Origin: an uncultured Rhodospirillales bacterium
GTDB taxonomy: Bacteria > Pseudomonadota > Alphaproteobacteria > CACIAM-22H2
Reading direction: 5' to 3'
Length of the DNA: 64,000 nt
NCBI GenBank assembly: GCA_937926175.1
Contig: CALANV010000044.1
Span: 62,001 to 126,000 of the forward strand
A program made the translations under genes and the position numbers. Under the pieces are notes generated by a model. That model ran no database searches. It was not told where the DNA came from and was given only the letters and a program-made list of their open reading frames with translations. Below, piece by piece: positions 42,792 to 50,529 of this stretch (positions are counted from its first letter, which is position 1; each line of letters begins with the position of its first letter).

Positions 42792-43739
42792 ATGAAGAAG
42801 AGTCACCTCTTGCGCTGCCTGGCCGCGATCTTCGTCGCGACGATACTTGCCGCACCGGCGGCGGCCGATAACGGCTGCGACCTGCAGCTCAAGGATCTGT
42901 CGGATGTGTGGTGGCGCGGCCCCACGGGCGCCGGATACGACGTGTTCGATTCCGTACAACGCAGCCAGCACGTCGATTTCACGGTGGTGCGGAAGAAGGG
43001 CACCTGCAGCTTCTTCATCGGCTTCGTCTCATCATCAAGCAGCGATGCGATCGGCCGCGCGTTGCACCACGGTCAGAGCAAGCTGCGCTATCAACTCTAT
43101 CGCGACAACGGTTTCAGCACGATACTGCGCGATATATCGCAGGCGGAACCGGGCCAAGTGCTGAGCGGGGTTGCCGTGGCCGGGCGGGACGAGTATCGGT
43201 TCGAGTTCCTGTTCGCCATCCCGCCGCAGCAGGTCGTCGGCCCCGGCCCCTACCACGACCAAGTGGAGCTCCGGCTCTACGAGGGCACGATCGGTGCGGC
43301 CATCCTGCGCGACGTCAAAAAAGTTCATCTGCGCGTCGATGTGCCATCCGTGGCGGAGCTCTCGTTCCGCAGCACGGGGATATTCGACCCGCGCATCCGG
43401 TCCACCACGCTCAGGTTCGATCCCTTGCGAACCGGCGCCACCGGAACGGTCCGTCTGTGGGCGCGGAGCAATGCGGGTTATCGAATGTTCGTCGAATCCC
43501 AGCATGGCGGGGTCCTGCGCCATGAAGACCCGATCGACGAAAGCGTGGTCGGCTACACGCTCCGGATCGACAATGCCGTCGTTCCCCTGAATCAGGGGGC
43601 CCGGCAGGTCTCGGCGCACACGGGCGTCACGACGCCGGACGGTCGCGAGCACGTCTTCGACGTGACGATCGGGACCGTCGATACGCAGTCGGCGGGTGAA
43701 TACCAGGATGTCATCACTGTGACGCTGCGGACTCTCTGA
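42792..43739 (+). CDS. SCPU-domain pilus protein, possibly the tip subunit
   Basis: A 315-residue secreted protein with a signal peptide (HLLRCLAAIFVATILAAPAA). The mature part looks like two beta-sandwich units: CDLQLKDLSDVWWRGPTG at the start with a Cys pair (NGCD and KGTCSFF), and a C-terminal half starting near VDVPSVAELSFRSTG that ends in YQDVITVTLRTL, a typical SCPU donor-strand-acceptor ending. It follows the usher by six bases and is intact. By analogy with CsuE it could be the tip adhesin. Confidence 0.78.
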   Translation: MKKSHLLRCLAAIFVATILAAPAAADNGCDLQLKDLSDVWWRGPTGAGYDVFDSVQRSQHVDFTVVRKKGTCSFFIGFVSSSSSDAIGRALHHGQSKLRYQLYRDNGFSTILRDISQAEPGQVLSGVAVAGRDEYRFEFLFAIPPQQVVGPGPYHDQVELRLYEGTIGAAILRDVKKVHLRVDVPSVAELSFRSTGIFDPRIRSTTLRFDPLRTGATGTVRLWARSNAGYRMFVESQHGGVLRHEDPIDESVVGYTLRIDNAVVPLNQGARQVSAHTGVTTPDGREHVFDVTIGTVDTQSAGEYQDVITVTLRTL

Positions 43740-43760
43740 TCACGACCTCGGATCATGACC
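43738..43760 (+). repeat. Imperfect short duplication at the stop of the SCPU tip gene
   Basis: GATCACGACC (43738-43747, overlapping the TGA) and GATCATGACC (43751-43760) match at nine of ten bases with a 13-base period. It is weaker than the other stop-codon duplications and may be chance. Confidence 0.4.
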
Positions 43761-43858
43761 GGACTTGCCACGGACCGGTGGAAAGTCGGCCAGGATTGAA
43801 CCGCCATGCGGGCCAAGGTACACAGGTCGGGTAAGCCTCACCGAGGCAGGAGCGAGAC

Positions 43859-44404
43859 ATGTTCGGCTGGACGCTCTGTCCGCACATGCCCGATCAAGCC
43901 CGCCGACGCCGCCGCGTAGGATGCGGCGCGCTTGCGCTGGGTTTCATCCTCGGAATGGCGGCCGCACCGGCACATGCGCAGCAGAATAGGGGCGGGACTG
44001 CGACGATCAACGTGCGCGCGACGAGTGCAGCCAGGGCCTCGGTCAGCATAACCTTTCCTGAGGGGGGCCTGCCTGAGGACCTGACAAAACCGGTCAAAGA
44101 TGCGGTGATCGCGCGGATCGTCGAACGCAGCAACACTCGCCACGGCTACTCGGTGATGATCATCTCCGAGAACGCGCGGCAGGCGGGGGTACCCATTCTC
44201 CTGGGTCAGGACGGCGCGTCCATCCCCTACGAACTCAACTATGGCGGACAGACGCTTCAGTTCCGCAACGGTCGGGCGGTCCTCGACCGGTTCAGCCGTT
44301 CGAACGATCAGGTCCGCGAACTCGCGATCTCGACCCGTCCGCCGCCGGGACTCGCGCCTGGCCAATACGCGGACCGGTTGACGCTGGTCTTCATGGGCCG
44401 ATAG
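43859..44404 (+). CDS. Secreted beta-rich protein at the end of the pilus cluster, unidentified
   Basis: A 181-residue protein with an Arg-rich start and a signal peptide (GCGALALGFILGMAAAPAHA, cleavage near residue 41). The mature part has no Cys and contains ARASVSITFPEGG, HGYSVMIISENAR and a C-terminal PGQYADRLTLVFMGR, an ending like that of pilus subunits that donate a strand. GGAG lies before the ATG at 43859; ATG 43886 is an alternative. Position and ending suggest a minor pilus subunit; no family was firmly recognised. Confidence 0.7.
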   Translation: MFGWTLCPHMPDQARRRRRVGCGALALGFILGMAAAPAHAQQNRGGTATINVRATSAARASVSITFPEGGLPEDLTKPVKDAVIARIVERSNTRHGYSVMIISENARQAGVPILLGQDGASIPYELNYGGQTLQFRNGRAVLDRFSRSNDQVRELAISTRPPPGLAPGQYADRLTLVFMGR

Positions 44405-44509
44405 GGGGCGTGTGGGGCCTCGGTTGCGTCATCTTCAATACAGCGTTTCAAGGGCCGCCGCGGCGCCACAAAGCGAAGGGTGCTTGATCGCACCCACGCT
44501 CGGCGTCGC
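44405..44509. other. Short spacer after the pilus cluster
   Basis: Nothing coding or structured was recognised in these 105 bases. They separate the plus-strand pilus genes from the minus-strand DUF4126 fragment. Confidence 0.4.
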
Positions 44510-44713
44510 CTAAGACGGGACGGTCGGATCCGGCGGCGCGAGCTGCGGCGGCAGGTCGATCCAGCCGGCCATGTCAAGTAGGCTGATCGTCAGCACGACC
44601 GCATAGACGTTGATGCCGCTCGCCCACGCGGCACTGAGCCCGAGTGCGCCGGTTGCAAGCGGATCCACCTCAGGCGCGGCGACGGCCGGGGCCGTGGCGC
44701 CGTTTCGTGGCAC
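44510..44713 (-). pseudogene. Truncated DUF4126-like membrane protein fragment
   Basis: A 67-residue reading whose part DPLATGALGLSAAWASGINV followed by YAVVLTISLLDMAGWIDLP resembles the N-terminus of DUF4126 membrane proteins, which are usually about 180-200 residues. The reading ends at PPDPTVPS, and I see no continuation in any frame downstream, so this looks like a remnant. A GTG in front of DPLATG would give 52 residues. The 141 bases between it and the next gene (44714-44854) show no feature. Confidence 0.4.
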
Positions 44714-44854
44714 GGTGGGACAGAAGCTTGCGCCGGGTGCCGGCCGTCTCCGCGAGCTCCGTCCGGCTCATCGATTGGACCATAGGGCACTTCGATCCTG
44801 CGGATCGATGCCCATTCAACGCGCGCAGGGCGGGAACGGCGCCGCAGCGCGGCC

Positions 44855-45397
44855 CTAACGCGGCGGACGGGAAAAGAACGGCTCGTCCCGCGTGGCGGCC
44901 CGAGGCTCGATGCGAGGTACGCGATCGTCCGGCGTTTCAGCCAACACCGAAAGCACCAGCGCGGCGAGGCCGACGATCTGGAGCACGGTGTTCGCGGCAT
45001 GCGCGTACTCCCATTGCGTCCGCCACGCGGCCCAGTCGGCCGGAACCTCGCCCGACAGCCAAGTCGCGAGTTCGAGATTCACCGGGAACACGAAGACCCA
45101 ACACGAAACGAGTGCGAGGACGAAGAGCACCGCACCGGCCGTCGTCAGCCGGAACACGTCCGCGCCAAGCCGACAGACCAGAATCGCGAGGACGATCGCG
45201 GCAATGACGGTGGCGACGACGATCACGGCTCCGACCGTACCGAACATCCGGTAGAGCCCGCCGCTCACGGTGCTGCCGACCCACAGCGATTGATCCCAGC
45301 TCATGCGGGCGGGCAGCTCCATCAGGTGGCAGAATCCCATCGCCGTGGTCAGGGCCGCCAACATGATCGTGGCAAACCGCCATGTCTTGACGCGCAT
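44855..45397 (-). CDS. Four-helix membrane protein (DUF1772-like)
   Basis: A 180-residue protein with four hydrophobic segments (about 7-27, 52-74, 84-104 and 135-155). Features such as CHLMELPARMSWDQSLWVGS and the Trp-rich loop ADWAAWRTQWEYAHAANTVLQ fit the DUF1772-type small membrane proteins. The hydrophilic C-terminus is Arg-rich. GGAGG lies before the ATG. Function is unknown. It is co-directional with the CGNR gene upstream. Confidence 0.75.
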   Translation of the reverse strand: MRVKTWRFATIMLAALTTAMGFCHLMELPARMSWDQSLWVGSTVSGGLYRMFGTVGAVIVVATVIAAIVLAILVCRLGADVFRLTTAGAVLFVLALVSCWVFVFPVNLELATWLSGEVPADWAAWRTQWEYAHAANTVLQIVGLAALVLSVLAETPDDRVPRIEPRAATRDEPFFSRPPR

Positions 45398-45490
45398 TCT
45401 TTCCTCCGTGATCGGCGGCCTTCACGGAGGTGAACGTGAACCGGCCGGGAGTGGCCATTGGCAGCCTCGAGACGTCCCCCGGCGTCTGTG

Positions 45491-46123
45491 TCAGCCCTGC
45501 TTCCGGCGGAGGTAGTGGCGACGCGCCTTGGCGCGATTGCCGCAGGCGCTCATCGCGCACCAGCGGCGCGTTCCGCTCTTGCTGTCGTCGAGGAACAGCC
45601 ACAGACATTTCTCGTTCGCGCACAGGCGCACCCTGCGGCGCTCGGGCCGGACGAGAAGGTCGCCCGCCGACCACAGCACCGGTGCCAGCAACGCCGGCAC
45701 CGTCCGCCTGAGCTTGTCGACTTCCCACGCATAGCCGTCGCCGATCCGTCGCAACTGCGCGCGGGCCGGCGCCTGCGCCAGTGCGCGATTGAACCGGGCA
45801 AGGTCCGCGGGCGCCGGCGCGGCACCCGAGGCCATGGCGGCGAAGATCCGATAGATGGTCTCGCGCAGCACGATGGCTTCGTCGAAGGCAGCCTTGGTCT
45901 TGCTTGGACGCGTGGCCCACCCGGCGCGAAACGCCTCGACGAAGTCCGCATCGAGGCCTGCTTCGGTCACGGACCAGTTCACGACGTCGTCCAGCGTGTG
46001 AAGGGTTTCGGTCTGCGGTTCGCGCCCGCGCCAGTAGAGCGTGTTGGCATAGGCGAGGCACAGATCGGCGCGCGCGGCCGGAAAGGCCACCGGCCCGGTG
46101 GGCGCAGCAGTCACCATAACCAT
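45491..46123 (-). CDS. CGNR zinc-finger transcription factor (ABATE domain)
   Basis: A 210-residue protein. The N-terminal part (LCLAYANTLYWRGREPQTET to about 150) is the ABATE domain and the C-terminus is a CGNR zinc finger, LCANEKCLWLFLDDSKSGTR followed by RWCAMSACGNRAKARRH, with four Cys and the eponymous Cys-Gly-Asn-Arg. Members are predicted stress-responsive regulators. It is divergent from a VOC-family gene, with an operator-like dyad between, so it may regulate that gene and the membrane gene behind it. Confidence 0.9.
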   Translation of the reverse strand: MVMVTAAPTGPVAFPAARADLCLAYANTLYWRGREPQTETLHTLDDVVNWSVTEAGLDADFVEAFRAGWATRPSKTKAAFDEAIVLRETIYRIFAAMASGAAPAPADLARFNRALAQAPARAQLRRIGDGYAWEVDKLRRTVPALLAPVLWSAGDLLVRPERRRVRLCANEKCLWLFLDDSKSGTRRWCAMSACGNRAKARRHYLRRKQG

Positions 46124-46194
46124 CAGATACTAACCGGTATGGGGGTTGACAAGGGAACGCCTGCCCGATACCGATATAACCATCATAATGGTTA
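46115..46194. promoter_or_regulatory. Divergent control region between the CGNR and VOC genes
   Basis: The direct repeat ATAACCATCA occurs near 46116-46125 and again at 46176-46185, the second copy inside the inverted repeat TAACCAT-cata-ATGGTTA (46177-46194). A consensus -35 TTGACA lies at 46146-46151 on the plus strand with TACCGA or nearby TATAAC as a possible -10. Two AACCAT sites flanking a divergent promoter would suit a dimeric regulator such as the CGNR protein. Exact promoter assignment is uncertain. Confidence 0.5.
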
Positions 46195-46244
46195 CAAAGC
46201 GGTGCACACTCCACCGGTCGCGCCGCCGAACGAGGAGGCACGGG

Positions 46245-46622
46245 ATGATTGATCACGTTTCCATCGGCGTCCGCGACATCGCCGCGGCGCGGCGGTTCTA
46301 TGACGCGGCACTTGCGCCGCTTGGCTGCCGCTGTCTCAGTGCGGGGCCGGACTCGCTCGGCTATGGTCGTGACAGCGCAGCCCTGTGGATTAGCGCGGCC
46401 GAGCACCCGATCCCGCCGGACGACCGGTCCGGCCTCCATATCTGCTTTGCCACACCGAGCCGTACGGCGGTGGATGCGTTTCATGCGGCCGCACTCCGTA
46501 CCGGCGGCCGCGACAACGGCAAGCCGGGGCTGCGGACGAATTACGGCCCGGACTACTACGCGGCCTTCGTCGTCGATCCTGACGGCTATCGGCTCGAGGC
46601 CTATTGCGGCCAGTCGGAATGA
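46245..46622 (+). CDS. VOC (glyoxalase/bleomycin-resistance) family protein
   Basis: A 125-residue protein with the VOC fold in one repeat pair: MIDHVSIGVRDIAAARRFYD at the start (metal-ligand His in DHV) and YYAAFVVDPDGYRLEAYCG at the end (Glu ligand). This size and pattern are common in metal-dependent lyases and drug- or toxin-binding proteins. GAGGAGG precedes the ATG at 46245. The gene is opposite the CGNR regulator gene, which may control it. The specific substrate cannot be told. Confidence 0.9.
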   Translation: MIDHVSIGVRDIAAARRFYDAALAPLGCRCLSAGPDSLGYGRDSAALWISAAEHPIPPDDRSGLHICFATPSRTAVDAFHAAALRTGGRDNGKPGLRTNYGPDYYAAFVVDPDGYRLEAYCGQSE

Positions 46623-46668
46623 GAAGATCGCCGTACCGGAGAAACGGCGTGGCGAGGCGCCGCCCGGA

Positions 46669-47535
46669 CTAAGCCTCCGCGAAAAAGGCGTACAGTGCGG
46701 CGTAAGTATCGTCGGGTGCCTCTTCGGCAAGATAGTGGCCGCAGTCGAGCGCCTGGCCCCGCATGTCATTTGCCCAGTCGGCCCAGACCGCGAGCGGGTC
46801 ATACCATTTCTGCAGCGGCCCGCAGCCGCCCCACAGCATGAGCACCGGACAGGTGATGCGCCTGCCGGCGCGCCGGTCGGCCGCGTCGAGCGCGACGTCG
46901 ATGGTGGCACCGGCGCGGTAGTCCTCGCACAATGCATGAATCGTCGCCGGGTCGCGAAAGCAGCGGCGATATTCGGCAAGTGCGGCGGGCGCGAACAGGT
47001 TCGCGCCGCGGCGCAGATAAAAGGCGTCCGGGTCCGCCGCGATCAGCCGTTCGGGCAAGGGGGCGGGCTGCGCCATGAAGAACCAGTGCCAATAGCCCAT
47101 GGCGAAACCCATGTCGGTGCGCCGGAAATGTTCCCAGGTCGGCAGGGTGTCGAGCACCGCGAGCCCCAGCACGCGGTCGGGATGGTCGAGGGTCATGCGG
47201 TAGGCGACACGGCCGCCGCGGTCGTGGCCCGCGACGAGGAAGCGCTCGAAGCCGAGCCGGCGCATGACCTCGATCTGGTCCCGCGCCTTCGTGCGCTTGG
47301 CATAGGGCGCATGATCCGGCGCCGTCGGCGGCTTGGCGCTGTCGCCGTAGCTGCGCAGATCGGCGGCGACGACGGTGAAGTCGCGGGCGAGCCGCGGGGC
47401 GACCGCGTGCCACATCGCGTGCGTCTGCGGGTGGCCGTGGAGCAGCAGGAGCGGCGGCCCGCTGCCGCCGTGCCGCACGTGGATCGTCACGCCTTCGCCG
47501 ACGTCGATCGTGGAAAGCCCGAAGCCGTCGAACAT
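46669..47535 (-). CDS. Alpha/beta hydrolase, fluoroacetate/haloacetate dehalogenase type
   Basis: A 288-residue alpha/beta hydrolase. The nucleophile is an Asp in AGHDRGGRVAYR (D105, with Arg106 and Arg109), as in haloacetate dehalogenases, not the Ser of esterases. The halide-binding pair His150-Trp151 (YWHWFFMAQPAPLPE), ADLRSYGDS, EDYRAGATIDVALD and the C-terminal catalytic His in DCGHYLAEE all match the fluoroacetate dehalogenase group. It would hydrolyse haloacetates to glycolate. Some family members with these residues act on other substrates, so activity needs testing. Confidence 0.85.
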   Translation of the reverse strand: MFDGFGLSTIDVGEGVTIHVRHGGSGPPLLLLHGHPQTHAMWHAVAPRLARDFTVVAADLRSYGDSAKPPTAPDHAPYAKRTKARDQIEVMRRLGFERFLVAGHDRGGRVAYRMTLDHPDRVLGLAVLDTLPTWEHFRRTDMGFAMGYWHWFFMAQPAPLPERLIAADPDAFYLRRGANLFAPAALAEYRRCFRDPATIHALCEDYRAGATIDVALDAADRRAGRRITCPVLMLWGGCGPLQKWYDPLAVWADWANDMRGQALDCGHYLAEEAPDDTYAALYAFFAEA

Positions 47536-47672
47536 GGATAGGGGACCATCAGGTGGGCGGCATCATTGCAGGACGTGCGCTTCCGCGCCGACGCGCAGCG
47601 ACGTCGGTCGACATCCGTCACGAGAGGAAACGCACGTCGCGATCCGGCAGAGGTGTGGCGGTATGAATGACG

Positions 47673-49523
47673 TCACCGCCCGACGGCGTAGGCCTGCTGC
47701 AGGCGCGGGGTCGCGGCGGCCTTGAGGAGCTTGCCGTCGATCGATGCGGCGCAGTTGCGCCCGAGCTGCCAGTCGCCGGTGACCTCGACCTCGTGACCGC
47801 GGCGCCTGAGCTCGTCGATCGTCGCCTTGGGGAAGCGGCCCTCCAGGACAACCTTCGCGGGGAAGGCCTGGCGCGGATAGAACGAATTCGGCCAGTGCTC
47901 GCTCTGCAGCATCGGGGCATCGATGGCCGCCTGAAGATTCAGCCGATGCTCGACGTGGCGCAGGAAGAACTGCGCGATCCACTGGTCCTGGTTGTCGCCG
48001 CCCGGCGAGCCGAAGGCGAGATAAGGCTTGCCGTCCTTGAGCGCCATGGTCGGCGTCAGCGTCGTGCGCGGGCGGCGGCCCGGCGCGAGGCTCGTGGGGA
48101 GACCTTCCTGCAGCCAGAACATCTGCGCGCGCGTGCCGAGACAGAAGCCGAGCGAGGGAATGACCGGCGAGCTTTGCAGCCAGCCGCCCGACGGCGTCGC
48201 CGCGACCATGTTTCCCTCGCGGTCGATGACGTCGAGGTGGCAGGTGTCGCCCTCGGCCGGGCCGCGGGCGGCGCGGCTGCCGGCAAGCGCGGCGGCACCG
48301 CCGCTGCGGTCGTAGGATTCCTGTTCGACGCGCGCGGGCTCGCCGACGCCGGCGGCGACGGCAGCCACGCCGACCTTGAATGCCGGCATCTTCGGCGTGC
48401 GGCCATCCGGGCTGCCCGGACGCAGCTCGCGCGAGGCGGTATCGCCGATCAGCTTGCGGCGCGCGTCGTTGTAGGCATCGGACAGCAACGTCGCGAGCGG
48501 CACGTCGACGGCGTTCGGGTCGCCGTACCACGCATCGCGGTCGGCGTAGGCGAGCTTCTTCGCCTCGACCAACAGATGGACGAAGTCAGGGCCGACCGTG
48601 TCGAGCGACGCCACGTCAAATTCTTTGAGAAGCGCCAGCAGTTGCAGGAGCACCGGACCCTGGCTCCACGGGCCGGCCTTGCATACGGTGTAGCCGCGAT
48701 AGTCGTAGGTCACGGGCGCCTCGTAGCTTGCCTGCCACGTGGCGAGGTCGGCGGCGGTGAGTACGCCCCGGTGGCGCTGGCCCGAGGCGTCCATCACTTC
48801 CGTCCGGGTGACGAATTTCTCGATCTCCTCGGCGACGAAGCCTTTGTAGAAGGCGGCACGCGCCGCTTCGATCTGGCGTTCGCGGTCGGCGCCGGCGGCA
48901 CTCGCCTCCCTGAGGATCCGGGCGTAGGTGTCGGCGAGTGCGCGGTTCGTGAACAGCGTGCCGGGCGCGGGCACCTTGCCGTCCGGCATGTAAACGGCGG
49001 CCGAGGTCGGCCACTCCTTCAGGAACAGTTCGGCGACGCCGGCGATCGCATTGGTGACGCCGGTGATCAGCGGATAGCCGTTCCGCGCGTAGTTGATCGC
49101 CGGCATCATCACCTCGGCCAGCGTCATCGTGCCGTAGTCGCGCAGAATCTGCATCCATGCATCGAACGCGCCGGGTACGACGGCGGCGAGCAGCCCGGTG
49201 CCGGGCACGAGGTCGAGTCCCTCGCGCCGATAGTGCTCGATGGTGGCGCCGGCGGGTGCCACGCCTTGACCGCAGACGACGATGGGAAGATCCGCGCCCT
49301 TGGGCCGGATCAGTATCACCGCATCGCCGCCGATGCCGTTCATGTGCGGCTCAACGACCTGCAGCATGAACCCGGCCGCGACCGCGGCGTCGAACGCGTT
49401 GCCGCCCTTCTCGAGCACCATCATGCCGACCTGAGAGGCGAGCCAGTGGGTGGACGTGACGACGCCGAAGGTGCCGGCGATCTCTGGGCGGGTCGTGAAC
49501 GGAGCGGGCGGGGGAACGGCCAT
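47673..49523 (-). CDS. Gamma-glutamyltransferase-family protein
   Basis: A 616-residue Ntn-hydrolase. The large-subunit part has GVVTSTHWLASQVGMMVLEK and GGNAFDAAVAAGFMLQVVEP, and the autocleavage Thr is in EGDTCHLDVIDREGNMVAAT, followed by PSGGWLQSSPVIPSLGF. The residue after the nucleophile is Cys, not the usual Thr. No clear signal peptide is seen, so the protein may be cytoplasmic. Members of this group with LGxxLGTRAQMF include cephalosporin-acylase-like and other amidases, so the substrate may not be glutathione. The gene follows no obvious operon. Confidence 0.88.
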   Translation of the reverse strand: MAVPPPAPFTTRPEIAGTFGVVTSTHWLASQVGMMVLEKGGNAFDAAVAAGFMLQVVEPHMNGIGGDAVILIRPKGADLPIVVCGQGVAPAGATIEHYRREGLDLVPGTGLLAAVVPGAFDAWMQILRDYGTMTLAEVMMPAINYARNGYPLITGVTNAIAGVAELFLKEWPTSAAVYMPDGKVPAPGTLFTNRALADTYARILREASAAGADRERQIEAARAAFYKGFVAEEIEKFVTRTEVMDASGQRHRGVLTAADLATWQASYEAPVTYDYRGYTVCKAGPWSQGPVLLQLLALLKEFDVASLDTVGPDFVHLLVEAKKLAYADRDAWYGDPNAVDVPLATLLSDAYNDARRKLIGDTASRELRPGSPDGRTPKMPAFKVGVAAVAAGVGEPARVEQESYDRSGGAAALAGSRAARGPAEGDTCHLDVIDREGNMVAATPSGGWLQSSPVIPSLGFCLGTRAQMFWLQEGLPTSLAPGRRPRTTLTPTMALKDGKPYLAFGSPGGDNQDQWIAQFFLRHVEHRLNLQAAIDAPMLQSEHWPNSFYPRQAFPAKVVLEGRFPKATIDELRRRGHEVEVTGDWQLGRNCAASIDGKLLKAAATPRLQQAYAVGR

Positions 49524-49868
49524 GGCGGAGCCTCGCAGGATTTCGCGGAATTACGGACCCGTGACTATAGGTCCGCGCGCGTGCCTCTCGCAACCGGCGG
49601 TCAGAACGGCATAGTGTGCGGGCGATATCGTGGTACCTGCGCTACTCGACGACCGGCTCGTTGACGCGCGGAGGCGGCTCATGGGCGGTCGTCGTATTTC
49701 GACGGCGGCGTCTCGATCGATCGGTTGCGCGGGACGCTCTTGCGTGTGCATCGCGTCGGCGGCGATGCGATCGTCGAATGCGTACGGTCGGCGCTTGCGG
49801 CTCAAACATCACTGGGATATGTCCGGGGCGAGCGCATCGCCTTCATCCGTTCGGAGGTCAGAAACAGT
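49524..49868. other. Divergent gap between the gamma-glutamyltransferase and GST genes
   Basis: 345 bases between divergent genes. Open frames are present in both directions but none has a convincing start or domain. GAGG lies upstream of the gamma-glutamyltransferase ATG. No palindrome or promoter stood out. Confidence 0.4.
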
Positions 49869-50486
49869 ATGAAGCTCTTTTTCTCGCCGGCTTCCCCTTA
49901 TGTCCGGAAGGTCATCGTCACGGCAATCGAGACGGGTCTCGACGCCCGCATCGAGCGGCTGCCGAGCGCGGCTCATCCCGTCAATCGCGACATGTCCATC
50001 GTTGCGAAGAATCCGCTCGGGAAGGTGCCGACGCTCATTCTGGACGATGGAATGGTCCTGTACGACAGCCGCGTCATCTGCGAGTACCTGGACTCTCTCC
50101 ATAACGGTCCGCGGATGTTTCCGGCGAGCGGCGCTGACCGCTGGAAGGCGCTGCAGCTGCAGGCGCTCGGCGACGGCCTGCTGGATGCAGCCCTGCTCGT
50201 CCGCTACGAGCGTGTCGTGCGCCCCTCGGACCGCTTCTGGCAACCTTGGGCCGATGGCCAGATGGCAAAGATCGACTCCAGCCTCGATGCGATCGAAGCG
50301 GAAGCTGCCGGGTTCGGGACGCGCGTCGACATCGGAACGATCACGATCGGCTGCGCGCTCGGCTATCTCGATTTCCGGTTCAGCGACAAGGATTGGCGGA
50401 CGGAGCACCCGAAGACGGCCGAATGGTATGCGAACTTCGTCAAGCGGCCGTCCATGCAGGCGAGCATGCCATCCGACCCGAAGTGA
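49869..50486 (+). CDS. Glutathione S-transferase family protein
   Basis: A 205-residue protein. The thioredoxin-like N-terminal domain begins MKLFFSPASPYVRKVIVTAI, where the catalytic residue position is Ser/Pro (SPASPYVRK), and contains the glutathione-binding cis-Pro loop GKVPTLILDDG and DSRVICEYLD. The helical C-terminal domain follows (IDIGTITIGCALGYLDFRF-like segment, starting near 160). The ATG at 49869 is preferred over upstream starts since the fold starts there. It is convergent with the FAD-dehydrogenase gene over a strong hairpin. Confidence 0.9.
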   Translation: MKLFFSPASPYVRKVIVTAIETGLDARIERLPSAAHPVNRDMSIVAKNPLGKVPTLILDDGMVLYDSRVICEYLDSLHNGPRMFPASGADRWKALQLQALGDGLLDAALLVRYERVVRPSDRFWQPWADGQMAKIDSSLDAIEAEAAGFGTRVDIGTITIGCALGYLDFRFSDKDWRTEHPKTAEWYANFVKRPSMQASMPSDPK

Positions 50487-50492
50487 GTTGCG

Positions 50493-50529
50493 GATCGCGC
50501 CGCCGCGTTGCTATGCGGCGGCGCCGATC
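50493..50529. terminator. Bidirectional hairpin between the convergent GST and FAD-dehydrogenase genes
   Basis: GCGCCGCCGC (50497-50506), loop GTTGCTAT, and GCGGCGGCGC (50515-50524) form a perfect ten-pair stem, extended by GATC on both sides. It begins seven bases after the GST stop and includes the stop codon of the FAD-dehydrogenase gene on the other strand. There is no long T-run, so it may need help from Rho. Confidence 0.6.
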
